Source: Aedes albopictus
Taxonomy: Eukaryota; Arthropoda; Insecta; Diptera; Culicidae
Assembly (NCBI RefSeq): GCF_035046485.1
Contig: NC_085138.1
Location: forward strand, 332,054,421 to 332,118,420
Length of the DNA stretch: 64,000 nucleotides
Reading direction: 5' to 3'
The notes beneath the pieces are model-generated. The model did not search any database and was not told the origin of the DNA. It saw only the letters and a list, made by a program, of their open reading frames with translations. Below are positions 21,099-31,202 of this stretch, in pieces (within the stretch, counting starts at the first letter, position 1; every line of letters starts with the position of its first letter). The translations under genes and the position numbers were made by a program.

Positions 21099-21910
21099 GC
21101 TGACCCGACGTGGCTAGCCACGTAAGCTAGAAAAAAATGTTTTAAAATTTCAGTTACACTTTTTCAATGAAACTTTTTTTGAGAACATTCCAGAATCTCT
21201 CTCCAGAATGCTTCTCTCTTGAACGTTTAGTAATCTCCAGCAAGTTCTCAAAATTTAATGAATTATGATTTTCCAGAACTTTTCAGAAGGTCCATTTGAC
21301 ATTTTTTTTCTTGAACGTAGACAAACTCCCCGAACATAATCGGCATTAAAAAAATTGTTCCAAAAAATTCCAGAAGGTTAGTTTTCTTATTCTTTCCGAA
21401 ACATTCAATAACTACTGGAAAGTACCTGGGAAGTTTAATGTTCCAGAATATACTAGAGATTTTTTTCTGTTTTCATTTGGAATGCTCAGTAGCTTCCAGA
21501 AATTTCTCAAACATTTTATGAATTTGGTTGTTCTAGAACCTTCTTAAAGGGTATTTTTCATTCTTTCTGGAACGTTCACAAACTCTCAGACACTTTTCGT
21601 AAATTTAAAAAAGTTTGCAGAAGGTCTTTGTCTTGTTTTTATCCAGTAACTTCTCAAAAGTTCTAAGAATTTTGATTATCTAGAACATTTTCGTAGATTA
21701 TTATTCTTCTTTCTGAAACATTCAGTATTCTCTAGAAAGGTCTCGAAATTTAATGAATTTTGGTGTTCCAGAACATTTTAGAAGGCCCTTTACTTCTTTC
21801 TTGGACTTTCATTAACTTCCAGAAAGTTCTTGAAATTATGAATGAAAAGTGTACAGAACATTCCAGATAGTTCTTCTCCTTTCTCTAATTGAAACGTTCA
21901 GTATCGCACA

Positions 21911-21933
21911 TTCCAGAACATTCTAGAAGGTTC
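21911..21933. promoter_or_regulatory. Five-unit heat-shock-element-like site
   Basis: TTCnnGAAnnTTCnnGAAnnTTC is matched without error. HSF trimers bind inverted nGAAn pentamers, and three or more contiguous units make a strong site. Function is unproven because the site is a member of a degenerate repeat family. Confidence 0.4.
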
Positions 21934-22003
21934 TTTTTTTGGTTCCTTGCTCGTTCCCTAACGACCATAACCTTTTCTCAATATAATAAAGTTTCATGCT
22001 CTA

Positions 22004-22021
22004 GAACATTCTAGAAGGTTC
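22004..22021. promoter_or_regulatory. Four-unit heat-shock-element-like site
   Basis: GAAnnTTCnnGAAnnTTC without mismatch, in another unit of the same array. A third unit at 21856-21873 keeps three of four pentamers. Confidence 0.38.
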
Positions 22022-22051
22022 TTTTCTAAAACGTACAACAACTTAGAAGTG

Positions 22052-22147
22052 GTTATTAGAAGCCGAAGTTCTCAGTTAATAACTGAGCTCATAGACACTA
22101 AGCTGAGAAGCAGGGTTTGTTCCAGTTGGGACGTTACGCCAAAAAAA
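22052..22147 (+). mobile_element. 3' fragment of a Feilai-like SINE
   Basis: GGTTATTAGAAGCCGAAGTT through AAGCTGAGAAGCAGGGTTTG and GACGTTACGCCAAAAAAAGG aligns with the last ~95 bp of the copies at 1283-1595 and 12823-13098. The tRNA head is missing. Confidence 0.8.
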
Positions 22148-22450
22148 GGTGTTCCATAATGCTGCAGAAGGTTCTTCTTCTTCTTCTTTCTGAAACGTCC
22201 AGAAACTTCAAGGGGATTCTCGAAAATTTAAGAAGTTCCATATTTTAGAGAATTCCAGAACGTTATTTATTTTCTAGAACTTCCAGAAAGTTCTTAAAAG
22301 TTTTAGAATATTGATGTTCCATAACATTCCAAAAGGTTCTTGTTAATATTTCTAGAAAGTCAAAAAACATCCAGAATGTTCTCGTACCTTTTAGAAATTT
22401 GATACAACTATGGTGAAACATTTCAACGAAACGTTTCAAAGCGTTACGGA

Positions 22451-22789
22451 CAGACAACGCTGGGATGGAGACAACGCAAGAAAAATGCTGGAAAAGTTTT
22501 TCATTCTACGGTAGCTACGGGTCCATGAGGTTAAATTTTGAGTTTTTATCCCAAGTGTTGTACCAAATGGATATATAAAGACAAAAACAAAACAATTTTA
22601 GTGATGATATGATAAGACATTTGCAAGTAAGCTCAGTTTGGACTGATTTCTTTGAAAATGACCGATGTCAGATTTATTAGTGATAAACATAAAAAAAAGT
22701 GAATTTTGGACAAAATCCACCATAATAAGAATACAAGCGTGCATTTGAAGTGCGACTGGTGTGAATCAACAAGGTAAGATGCAGCCATG
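22451..22789. other. Intervening sequence
   Basis: No recognised repeat or gene. It may include the degraded 5' part of the retrotransposon that follows. Confidence 0.3.
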
Positions 22790-24830
22790 GGCTGCAAAAC
22801 GGTGAGTCGATAAGGAGAGCGTCCAACATAGCTCTGGTACTCACAAGTTCCTACCTCATGCTTCCACGGGTCAAGCGATGACAAAGACCGCCAGCTAGGA
22901 GTAGTGTGCTTAGCTGGTAGTGCAGCTTGGGAACTGTTGTACTTCTGACTTCAGCTAGATTGAGGAGGTACGACCCGAGAGTCTGTTCACCAAGAAGGAG
23001 CGGCTCAAACAGCGTCTGTTCTGGCATACAGCGGCTGAGTAAGAAACGCTGCACCACGCCCAGCTAGATCCAAGGGAGCGTGAGATGGTCGAGATGTGGC
23101 GGCAGCATTAAGATGAGCACCTCAATGGCGACGTTGCAAGTACCGAAGGTGGAGTGGTAATAGATCTAGGAGTGCACAGGACGAAAGACTTCCGGCCCCT
23201 GACCTCCAAGAGATTGAGGAGGAGGTTAGCCGGTTGAAAAACAATAAAGCCGCTGGAGCAGATCAACTACCAAGCGAGCTTCCAAAATACGGTGGAGAAG
23301 TACTGGTGAGAACACTACACTGGGTCATTACCAAGATTTGGGAGGAGGAAGTATTACCGGAGGAATGGAATAAAGGTATCGTGTGTCCTATCTACAAAAA
23401 GAGCGACAAGTTGGATTGCGGGAACTACCGCGCGATCACACTACTGAGCGCTGCCTACAAGATACTCTCTCAAATTTTATGCCGCCGACTATCACCGATT
23501 GCGAGAGAGTTCGTAGGGCAATATCAGGCTGGATTTATGGGTGAACGCGCTACAACGAACCAGATGTTCGCCATCCGCCAGGTGTTGCAGAAATGCCGCG
23601 AATACAACGTGCCCACACATCACTTGTTCATCGATTTCAAATCGGCGTATGATACAATCGATCGAGAACAGCTATGGCAGATTATGCACGAATACGGATT
23701 CCCGGATAAACTGACACGGTTGATCAAGGCGACGATGGATCGAGTGATGTGCGTAGTTCGAGTATCAGGGACACTCTCGAGTCCCTTCGAATCTCGAAGA
23801 GGGTTACGGCAAGGTGATGGTCTTTCGTGTTTGCTGTTCAACATTGCTATAGAGGTTGCAATTAGGAGAGCGAGGATAAACACGAGTGGGACGATTTTCA
23901 CGAAGTCCGTTCAGCTGCTTGGTTTCACTGATGATGTTGATATTATTGCTCGCAAATTTGAGACGATGGCAGAAACGTACATCCGACAAAAGAATAATGC
24001 TAGGCGAATCGGATTAGTCATTTATGTGATGAAGACGCATTACATGATGGCAAAGGGTTCCAGGAAGAAATCACCGCGCCCGCCACCCCGAATTTATATC
24101 GACGGTGATGAAATCGAGGCGGCTGAAGAATTCTTGTACTTGGGTTCATTGGTGACCGCCAAAAACGACACCAGCAGAGAAATTTAGAGACGCATTGTGG
24201 TAGGAAAACAAGTTTACTTTGGATTCCGCAGAACTCTACGATCGAACAACATTTGCCGTCACACGAAGTTAACTATCTACAAAACTCTGATTAGATCGGG
24301 AGTCCTCTGCGGCCATGAAACATGACCTCTACGTGCAAAGGACCAATACGCCTTGGAGTTTCCGATCGTAAGGTGTTAAGCCTGGAACACATAGCGTCCG
24401 TTCCATCGAGGTTTGCGTTTTTTTGACAGTTTTCCCACAGGAAATGTGTCAAACTACTGTCACGCACACGCAAACGTATGCATTGTGTGGGGCACTTTAC
24501 GTACCATCTACGGCGGAGTGCAGGTGGAAGACGGGAATTGGAGTGAACCACGAGCTGCATCAGCTGCTGAAAGAACCAGTCATCGTCCACATCGCGAAAA
24601 TCGGGAGGCTACGGTGGGCTACGGGTCACGTCATCAGGATGTCGGATAGCAAACCGACTAAAATGGTTCTCGAGAGTCATCCGATCGGTACAAGAAGACG
24701 TGGTGCGCAGCGAGCTATGTTGGTCGACCAAGTGGAGGACGATTTGCGGACCCTTCGCAGAGTGCGGAACTGGAGACGCACAGCCATGGAACGAGTACAA
24801 TGAAGACGACTCCTACGTACAGTAGAGGAC
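22790..24830 (+). pseudogene. RTE-like non-LTR retrotransposon, reverse transcriptase pseudogene 1
   Basis: The reverse transcriptase domain is open from about 23196 to the stop at 24185-24187. EIEEEVSRLKNNKAAGADQL begins the fingers and YRAITLLSAAYKILSQILCR follows. Motif A is FIDFKSAYDTID (two Asp). Motif B is RRGLRQGDGLSCLLFN. Motif C is LGFTDDVDII, in which the usual FADD/YADD has become FTDD. Upstream, REMVEMWRQH-stop-DEHLNGD around 23075-23125 shows the linker with a stop and a frameshift. Downstream RRIVVGKQVYFGFRRTLRSN continues past the stop. A ~120 bp insertion splits the C-terminal domain, which resumes as WKTGIGVNHELHQLLKEP and ends with VEDDLRTLRRVRNWRRTAME at about 24800. No endonuclease domain is visible. 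The RTE label rests on overall resemblance and needs a tree. Confidence 0.88.
24376..24497. mobile_element. ~120 bp insertion in RT pseudogene 1
   Basis: It is defined by comparison with the expected coding path, which is continuous if GCCTGGAACACATAGCG...ATTGTGTGGGGC is removed. The ends show weak inverted similarity (GCC..ACACA) and the interior has GACAG...CTGTC pairing. A clear TSD was not found. Confidence 0.5.
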
Positions 24831-24839
24831 ACGCAGACC

Positions 24840-25862
24840 TTAGTGTGATCGGTAAGGTAAGTAATCTCCAGAAGCTGTGAGTTTTAGCTGGCTAGTCATT
24901 AAGTTACAAATGCAAAAGAGAACACGATATTCAAATACAACTTATCACTAGTCAGTGTATTTTCAGTCAATGTACCTTCCAACACATATAAAAATGAAAA
25001 TCAATCACCAATTGAACATCGACTACCGATGTGCCAACATAAAATCGCCGTAAAGAATTCTCTTATTACCTCATAAATAATTTATACCTTCCGTCCGGAG
25101 CCACATTTTTCGCTGATCTAACAAACAAACGGCAGCTAGCCATTTGCCTCGAAAGAAGGAAAAAATCATTCAAAATATATTAGCCTCACACCCACCGGGG
25201 CTCCAAATTTGAATTTATTAGCACTACATCACTCGGTCGGTAACCGTGTACCTATAAGCGAAAGCTAAGCCAAATGTTGGTCACACCTGCAGAACCTACG
25301 CGGGCAGGGCACGCGTGACCTCACCTCGCGCCCCTCTTAGCGGGGCAAATCAAAAAACGATAGCGCTGTTAATCTTTCCCTCGCTCTCCACCCACCCACT
25401 GGAACTTCCCCATCGACGACTACAGATTTACACACTTACTTCGCACGCCCGTCAAGTCAAGTGAAAAACGGTCAATCCCATAAAAGTTTATTCGATTTTT
25501 ACACGTATTTCACTTTTCGGCGCTGCGCTGGATGGCTGTGCCGACGACGACAACGACGAAGGACTTCGTGCGAGCATAAAAAGTCACTGTTATCAACTTT
25601 CATGGAAGACACGCGAGGATAGGTACCTACTACCGATTTCGATCCAAGTCCGCAAGTTGGGCAGGGAAAAGTTCTTAAAAATAAATGACGCCACTCCAGT
25701 CGATGATTCTGGGTGTGCGTCCGTTGATGAGTTTGGGTCATCATCGTCCGTTTATTAGATTGAAGTCCAGTTTTGGGTAGGGGGTGTCGTTTGGTGAGCG
25801 AAATTGTGGAATCAAATTTTATATACAAGAAGCGGTATAATGTTTTATCTGACCCGACGACG
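24840..25862. other. Low-repeat block, no recognised gene
   Basis: 25.2-25.6 kb is GC-richer than the flanks. A 135-codon minus frame (25499-25906) overlaps the SINE end and shows no domain; its right part is SINE sequence. This could be unique host non-coding DNA. Confidence 0.35.
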
Positions 25863-26121
25863 TTCTTCTTCTTCATCTTTATGGCTCTACATTCCCACTG
25901 GAACATGGCCTGCCTCTCTTCTACTTTGATTTTTTTGTCTGTATTAACGAGATTTTTAACCCTGTGGTGATTAGATCACTTGACCATCATGCCGATTGTT
26001 CTTTGTTGTGCAAGTACAATGCTCAGGGAGTCGGGGAAATTTTCCCGACCGGAACGGGAATCGAGCCCATCGTCTCCAGGTTAGATCCATAGCCTTAACC
26101 ACTAGGCTAACTGGAGACTCC
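25863..26121 (-). mobile_element. tRNA-derived SINE, rearranged
   Basis: The tRNA head (minus strand: AGTCTCCAGTTAGCCTAGTG G, then GGGCTCGATTCCCGTTCC) occupies about 26040-26121 and the 3' tail (TTCTTCTTCATCTTTATGGC on the plus strand) is at 25863. The middle carries a piece (TCTGTATTAACGAGATTTTT) matching the 3' part of the SINE type at 41463-41655, so two SINE families are spliced here. Confidence 0.75.
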
Positions 26122-27810
26122 ATAAGACGTAAGTATTTTAAAAATAAAATGTGAAATCGTCAACGGTGAGTTTTGTGTTATTAATTGAAAAAAACCTCAT
26201 ATCATAATAAGAAGAGATTTTGACAATTTTGTAATATGGTTTAAATTCGTACATCATATTCAAACTTTATTGGATAACCCAATTAAATTTGCTCAAATTT
26301 ATTTCCTTCAAGTCCCGAAGCAACATGGTTTCTATCGTGACAACAGTCTCAGAGCTGTCCTTCCTCTCGCTTCATCAGCTCCGAACGCCCGAAAAACATA
26401 AATTTTATCAAATTAAGATAAAAATCTTTTAATTATAAACTGCTGGAGAATAAAACACAAAAGATCGCTTCCTTCACACTGCACCAGTCCCCAGAACCGC
26501 CGGCGTTGTCCTGTTGGTCCATCTTTCTTCAGTTCACCTTCAGTTCAGCTCCCTCCTTTACGTATACTGTTGGCGAGGAAACAATAACGACGAAGTTTTC
26601 ATTTACTGTGTTCTTACTGTTTTTTGCTCGCGACTCACCACACTCCGAAGTTCGGGGGCAAACTTTGGTTGGCAGTCACCTCGGAGCAAACAGGTTGCCC
26701 CGGCAAGGGCTGTGCTGCTGTTACTACCGCTGGTGGTAGAAGGAGAATACCAGGGTAGGGTTGAATGTGATTTATACCGGCATGACCAAATGGTTCCAAA
26801 CTTTTTCTGACAAGTTGGTCAATTTTGTTTGTTCGGCGGGGGGTTGGAGGGAAAGTTTTGGGGGATTGGTGACATCGGTGAATACTCGATGGTTCTTGAA
26901 ATGCAACTGAAGTAGTAGTAAGGATTAATAAACTATGTTAGTATTAAACACTAAGAGACTTACATTGAGCGAATAACTTCAAAAGATTTTAGATACAAAA
27001 TATGCCTTGCAATTCAGAAAATCGAAAAGATTCATTATTAATTATTATTATTATGATCAAAACTAAGCTGTTTACCAACAGATGTGATACATAGATTTCA
27101 GAGATGCGATTCTACTCGTGGTCAACAATGGAGATTTGGTTCGAGAAAAGTTTCTGAGCAGATCAGAAATAGAATACAGCTGGGTTTTGCCTCCTTCACT
27201 GCTTATTAACTTAAGACAAGGCTTCTGAAGCTCGACATAAACCTGTACTTAAGAAGTTAGTCTTTCATAAAATTCACCGACAAAAAAACTCACCCATTTG
27301 CAATAGATAAAAGATAAATGGTGCAGGAGATATTTTGAGATTAAGTACCTGAAACGAAAAAAAGAGAAAATAATTAATGATTTTTTGATGAGAAGTATTC
27401 AAGTCTTGAGAACATGACCAAACCGACCACTATTGACTTGTTAAAGTATGAAATTCTTAAAGGTGCACACAAGTTGAGGTATTTAAGCTCTACACTCAAG
27501 CTCCGTTTGTTAATTCCTTGTGCAATTTCTATGGTTACGGTCAATCACGGTCATTTCTGCTGATATCATGTATGCAAGTATGCAACATCTTTCAGGGTGT
27601 TTTATTCTATTTATAAATTATTGTAATGAACATTTACAGAGCAGTTGACAGACGCAGTATGGAACGATAATCTTGAATTAGGCTCTGGGCGGTAACTATG
27701 TCGATTTTTTATCTTTCAAGTATTCCGGAAATGTGGATGGACGGATGGACGTGAGGCAAATGAAGGTGGAAACGGTACATAGATGAGAATCTTAACAGCG
27801 CGGAAATAAG
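26122..27810. other. Low-repeat block, no recognised gene
   Basis: 26.46-26.80 kb has balanced composition with overlapping short plus frames (77 and 98 codons), with no domain recognised. The rest is AT-rich. No inverted repeats or SINE boxes seen. Confidence 0.35.
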
Positions 27811-27818
27811 GATACGAG

Positions 27819-28263
27819 CAGCGTTGGCAACTTTCCATCTGGATTTATCCAGATATTTGAGGTCTTATTTGACAAAAGTCTGAAAGATCCAGACTTTTGT
27901 TTTCGGGATTTGTAAGGCTTTTCTCGGGGTTTGTAAGGTTTTGATTGGTATTTGTAAGGTTTTTCACATGATCCAGACTTCCAGAAAAAGCTTCCTAAAT
28001 CATCCAAAATTTTCGAAAATTGACCTTGCGCCCCTGCCTATGAGGCAAATTATTCAACCACTGCCTCATTAACATCTATGCACCGACAAACAATAAGTCG
28101 GATGACATGGAGGGCGACTTTTACGAATGTGTAGACAAAACATACGGAGAGTGCCCAAATGCACGTGAAAACTGAAATCGGTGTCACAAACTCTCAGATC
28201 GGTACAAGATTGTATGCGAAGTATACCGTCTGTTTTGCATGCAAAAACATTTTTATGTACACC
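27819..28263. other. Possible solo hAT-like end and flank
   Basis: CAGCGTTGGCAACTTTCC at 27819 resembles a hAT terminus, followed by repeats of TTTGTAAGGTTTT. No matching second end or TSD was found. Confidence 0.25.
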
Positions 28264-28265
28264 TA

Positions 28266-29421
28266 CTTTCCCGATCAAAAGTTTGGGGTCACCCCCTCAA
28301 AAACATGCAATTTTTTTAGGCCCATATCTCCACCAATTTGCGACCGATTTCAAAATCCTAAGTCTCGTTCGAAAGAGAATAAGCCAAAGTAACTTCGAAC
28401 ATGATTTAGGTGAAAGTTTTTCAAAAATATTTGTATGTTAACTTAACCCAAAGTTGCCAAATTTCCTAAAAAATGAATATGAACTTACGGCAGTGTCGCT
28501 GGAAATTGGGTCGACCAAATTTTAGGATGAGAGCGGAAATATAACCTATTTTCTATTGGCTTTCAACTCCTTTTTACCGAACTTGGCTAAAAAATCTAGA
28601 AAAAAATTTTATTAAGTAACTTAACCCTTCATGTCATCGACTAAAAGTTTGGGGTCACCACTCAAAACAATGTATCGGCCAAAAGTTTGGGGTCACTATC
28701 GTAAAACATGGAAAAGTGATTTGTTGATATCTTTGTCATCTTTCATTCAATTTTGATTCTTCTTGGCTTATTTGAAACATAATGAATGGAACTTATTAAA
28801 CAGACATTGAACCACACATATTAGTTAAAATTTACATACTAAAACTTAACGTAAAATTGCCTCAATTTTTGAAATGCGTTGAAATGTGTTAACTTTACAT
28901 AACATTTTTATGCATAAAAATCGTTGAATGCGTTAAATTAAAGATATCTAACGTATATTTAGTTAATTATTTTTAAAATGGACCAAAAATACTTAAAATT
29001 GAACTGTAGATGACGAAGATAGCACCAAATCAGTTTTACATGTTTTACGACAGTGACCCCAAACTTTTGGCTGATACATCATATTAAGGGTTTAGGGTCA
29101 CCCCTTAATATGATGATTGGTCGATGACATCAATAGTTAAAATACTTAATGACTTTTTTCCTAGATGTTTAGCCAAGTACGGTAAAAAGCAGTTGAAAGC
29201 TACTAGAAAATAGGTTATATTGCCGCTCTCATCTTAAAATTTGGTCGACCCAATTTCCAGCGACACTGCCATAAGTTTATATTCATTTTTTAAGGAAATT
29301 TGACTTATTATCTTTTGAATGAGACCTAGGATTTCAAAATCGGACGAAAATTGGTGGAGATATGGGCCTAAAAAAATGACATGTTTTTGAGAGGGTGACC
29401 CCAAACTATTGATCGGGAGTG
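28266..29421. mobile_element. Tc1/mariner-type element (1156 bp), TA-flanked
   Basis: The ends are C(T/A)(T/C)TCCCGATCAA(A/T)AGTTTGGGGTCACC with TA outside (28264-28265 and 29422-29423). Inverted similarity extends about 350 bp inward (ATATGGGCCTAAAAAAA, GGTCGACCCAATTTCCAGCG). The left TIR carries more small changes than the right. There is no transposase. A smaller relative is nested in the centre. Confidence 0.85.
28675..29074. mobile_element. Nested Tc1/mariner-type MITE (400 bp)
   Basis: TCGGCCAAAAGTTTGGGGTC and, from the right, TCAGCCAAAAGTTTGGGGTC are flanked by TA (28673-28674 and 29075-29076). They share AAAAGTTTGGGGTCAC with the outer element, so related elements inserted one into the other, or the inner one arose from it. 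Confidence 0.8.
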
Positions 29422-29423
29422 TA

Positions 29424-29856
29424 AGTGCACCCAAATGCCGTTACCAGTAACCAAATAGATCATGTTTTTGAGGTGGTCCTTCAGAAAACCTTGTATCGAT
29501 TCTATTCCAATCATGTTGCTAGTAAGACTCAAGCACGGTTCTTAACCAGTAAGAACTCTGCGACAGTTGCATTTCAAAATCCAGCACTTCCCAGCAAATA
29601 AGCTTAAGAGAATCAACATAGACGACGACCTCGATGATCAACTGAGGCATGAAGTAGTATGGATCAAAATAATATGCAAAAATCTTACGAAACTGCCAAT
29701 GGCGTGCGGAGATAAACAGGACCGTCTCCCGTCAACTTGTTTACAGATGGTAGCTGCCAGATGAAGAGAGCCCTTCAAAACTTTATTGAATGGCAAGAAC
29801 ATTAGCGCGTCGACAAAAAAAATAGCATAAGTGAAATTGGACAACCTGTGAAGACG
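29424..29856. other. Unassigned sequence with a short open frame
   Basis: A 65-codon plus frame (29567-29764; NKLKRINIDDDLDDQLRHEV) has ordinary composition but no recognised family, and no splice context supports it. Possibly a pseudogene remnant. Confidence 0.3.
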
Positions 29857-29965
29857 TTTTTTTTTTATTCCTGTTCGGGCCTGTCACTGCGGCCAGTTTT
29901 TAGATCTATTGTGATATTACCCGTATCCTTAGTGTAGTGCATGTCGCATTACTCAATTGCTATTG
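29857..29965 (-). mobile_element. Probable 3' end of a retroelement (poly-A on minus strand)
   Basis: Ten T at 29857-29866 read as a poly-A after GACAGGCCCGAACAGGAAT on the minus strand. About 100 bp of body is visible. The 5' boundary and TSD were not resolved. Confidence 0.4.
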
Positions 29966-30139
29966 TTGCAACGCCGAAGTAAGTTCAATTAAATAATTGA
30001 ACAGGTCTAATATTGAACCCGTCTAGTCTAGCATAAATGAATGAGCATGACAGCTCGCACAAATTCGTGCACAATAGTGGTAGTGTAGATAGGCAAAACA
30101 AAATAGCAAAACAGCTGTTGAAGAGGGAAAAGGTTGCTA

Positions 30140-30352
30140 CACTGAAACCTCCATTTAAGTCGGTGCATGGCTGATCGAAAATAATTTTTACCATGCAGGC
30201 AATGACAAAACTATAGACTTTTATATTTTTTAACATTTCGCATGACAAAGGAGTCTTGTCAAAAAATATAAAACTGTACAGTTGAGTCATTGCCTGTACG
30301 GTAAAAATTATTTTCGATCAGCCATGCATCGACTTAAATGGAGGTTTCAGTG
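30140..30352. mobile_element. Tc1/mariner-type MITE (213 bp), TA-flanked
   Basis: CACTGAAACCTCCATTTAAG TCG starts a ~67 bp arm that is mirrored with three or four changes by the arm ending at 30352. TA lies at 30138-30139 and 30353-30354. Compact, AT-rich, no frame. Confidence 0.92.
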
Positions 30353-30354
30353 TA

Positions 30355-31200
30355 TTCGTTATTGGAAAAAGAATAGTTGTGATTTAGTGATAATTGACTT
30401 CCAAATTTCCACCACAATTTGAGGTCGAGTAATTTACAAGTGCAGTGATATTGAGCGTGAAAATTAAGATTTTTCTCGAGATAGTTCATACTATTTTGTA
30501 GGTAAAAACAGAAAGGAAGAAAGGTGTAATTAGGGTACACAAATAATGTAAAGTACTTATCGTATATTCTCTAGTGTCTGTGAAGATCAACCTGGTAGAT
30601 ACCTGCAAACGCCGGCAAACGGAAAGGAAAGCAACAGCATTTGTCCTAAACGATATCCGTAAGTAGATTTGTGAAGAGAAATGGAGAACCGTCGTCTAAT
30701 AACAGGTAACATTTATGTTGATAGCCAAGCATTCGTGAACGACAAGTAGTCTAGGGTAGCGGTACCTAACACCAACACAAGTTACAACCGGAAAAGTTGA
30801 AAATATTTAGCGGACAAGGAAACCGCTTCTTGTAAGTAGATTTAGATTAACAATAAGGCTTGGAATGGATTTAATTGAATTAAAAATAAATTTCAGTTTT
30901 AAGCGTTGCTGAAAACCAGTCAGCTGCTTTGGAAAATTTGGTTTCCCTTCGGGAACAGCTATTAAAGAGCAATAAAGTATCGATTTTGATACAGTTTCTG
31001 TTTTGTTTTCTTAGAAATTGCTTTCTTATAAAAAACAAAACAAGAGCACTGATAATTGGCCATGCATCGGAAACCTAGCATCACCCTTGTTTACCGCTAA
31101 ATTCTCCCCAGTAAGAAGACCCGGGTTTTAACATTAGCAGCAATACCCTTCCAATAGTGGAACATGTGTTCAGTAATAAGGATTCTACCCAAGTAACCAG
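30355..31200 (+). other. Low-repeat block with possible short spliced exons
   Basis: A canonical-looking 65 bp GTAAGT...TTTCAG intron lies at 30832-30896. Joining across it keeps KLQPEKLKIFSGQGNRF open into FLSVAENQSAALENLVSLRE. About 250 bp upstream VKINLVDTCKRRQTERKATA is followed by another GTAAGTAG. No family recognised and frames do not all connect. This is a weak gene candidate. The right end (31185-31202) carries a partial repeat of the palindrome terminus that follows. Confidence 0.3.
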
Positions 31201-31202
31201 TA

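Larger units (their letters stand above)
21120..22450. repeat. TTCCAGAACATTCTAGAAGG-type degenerate tandem array
   Basis: Units of about 60-90 bp combine a cytosine-run-free consensus TTCCAGAACATTCTAGAAGG with TTCTTTCTGAAACGTTCA. Alternating GAA and TTC pentamers make it rich in heat-shock-element-like sites. A SINE 3' fragment interrupts it at 22052-22147. Confidence 0.8.

Noticed and set aside
25499..25906. 135-codon minus-strand gene
   Set aside because: It extends into the SINE tail at 25863-25906 and has no recognisable domain or conserved start.
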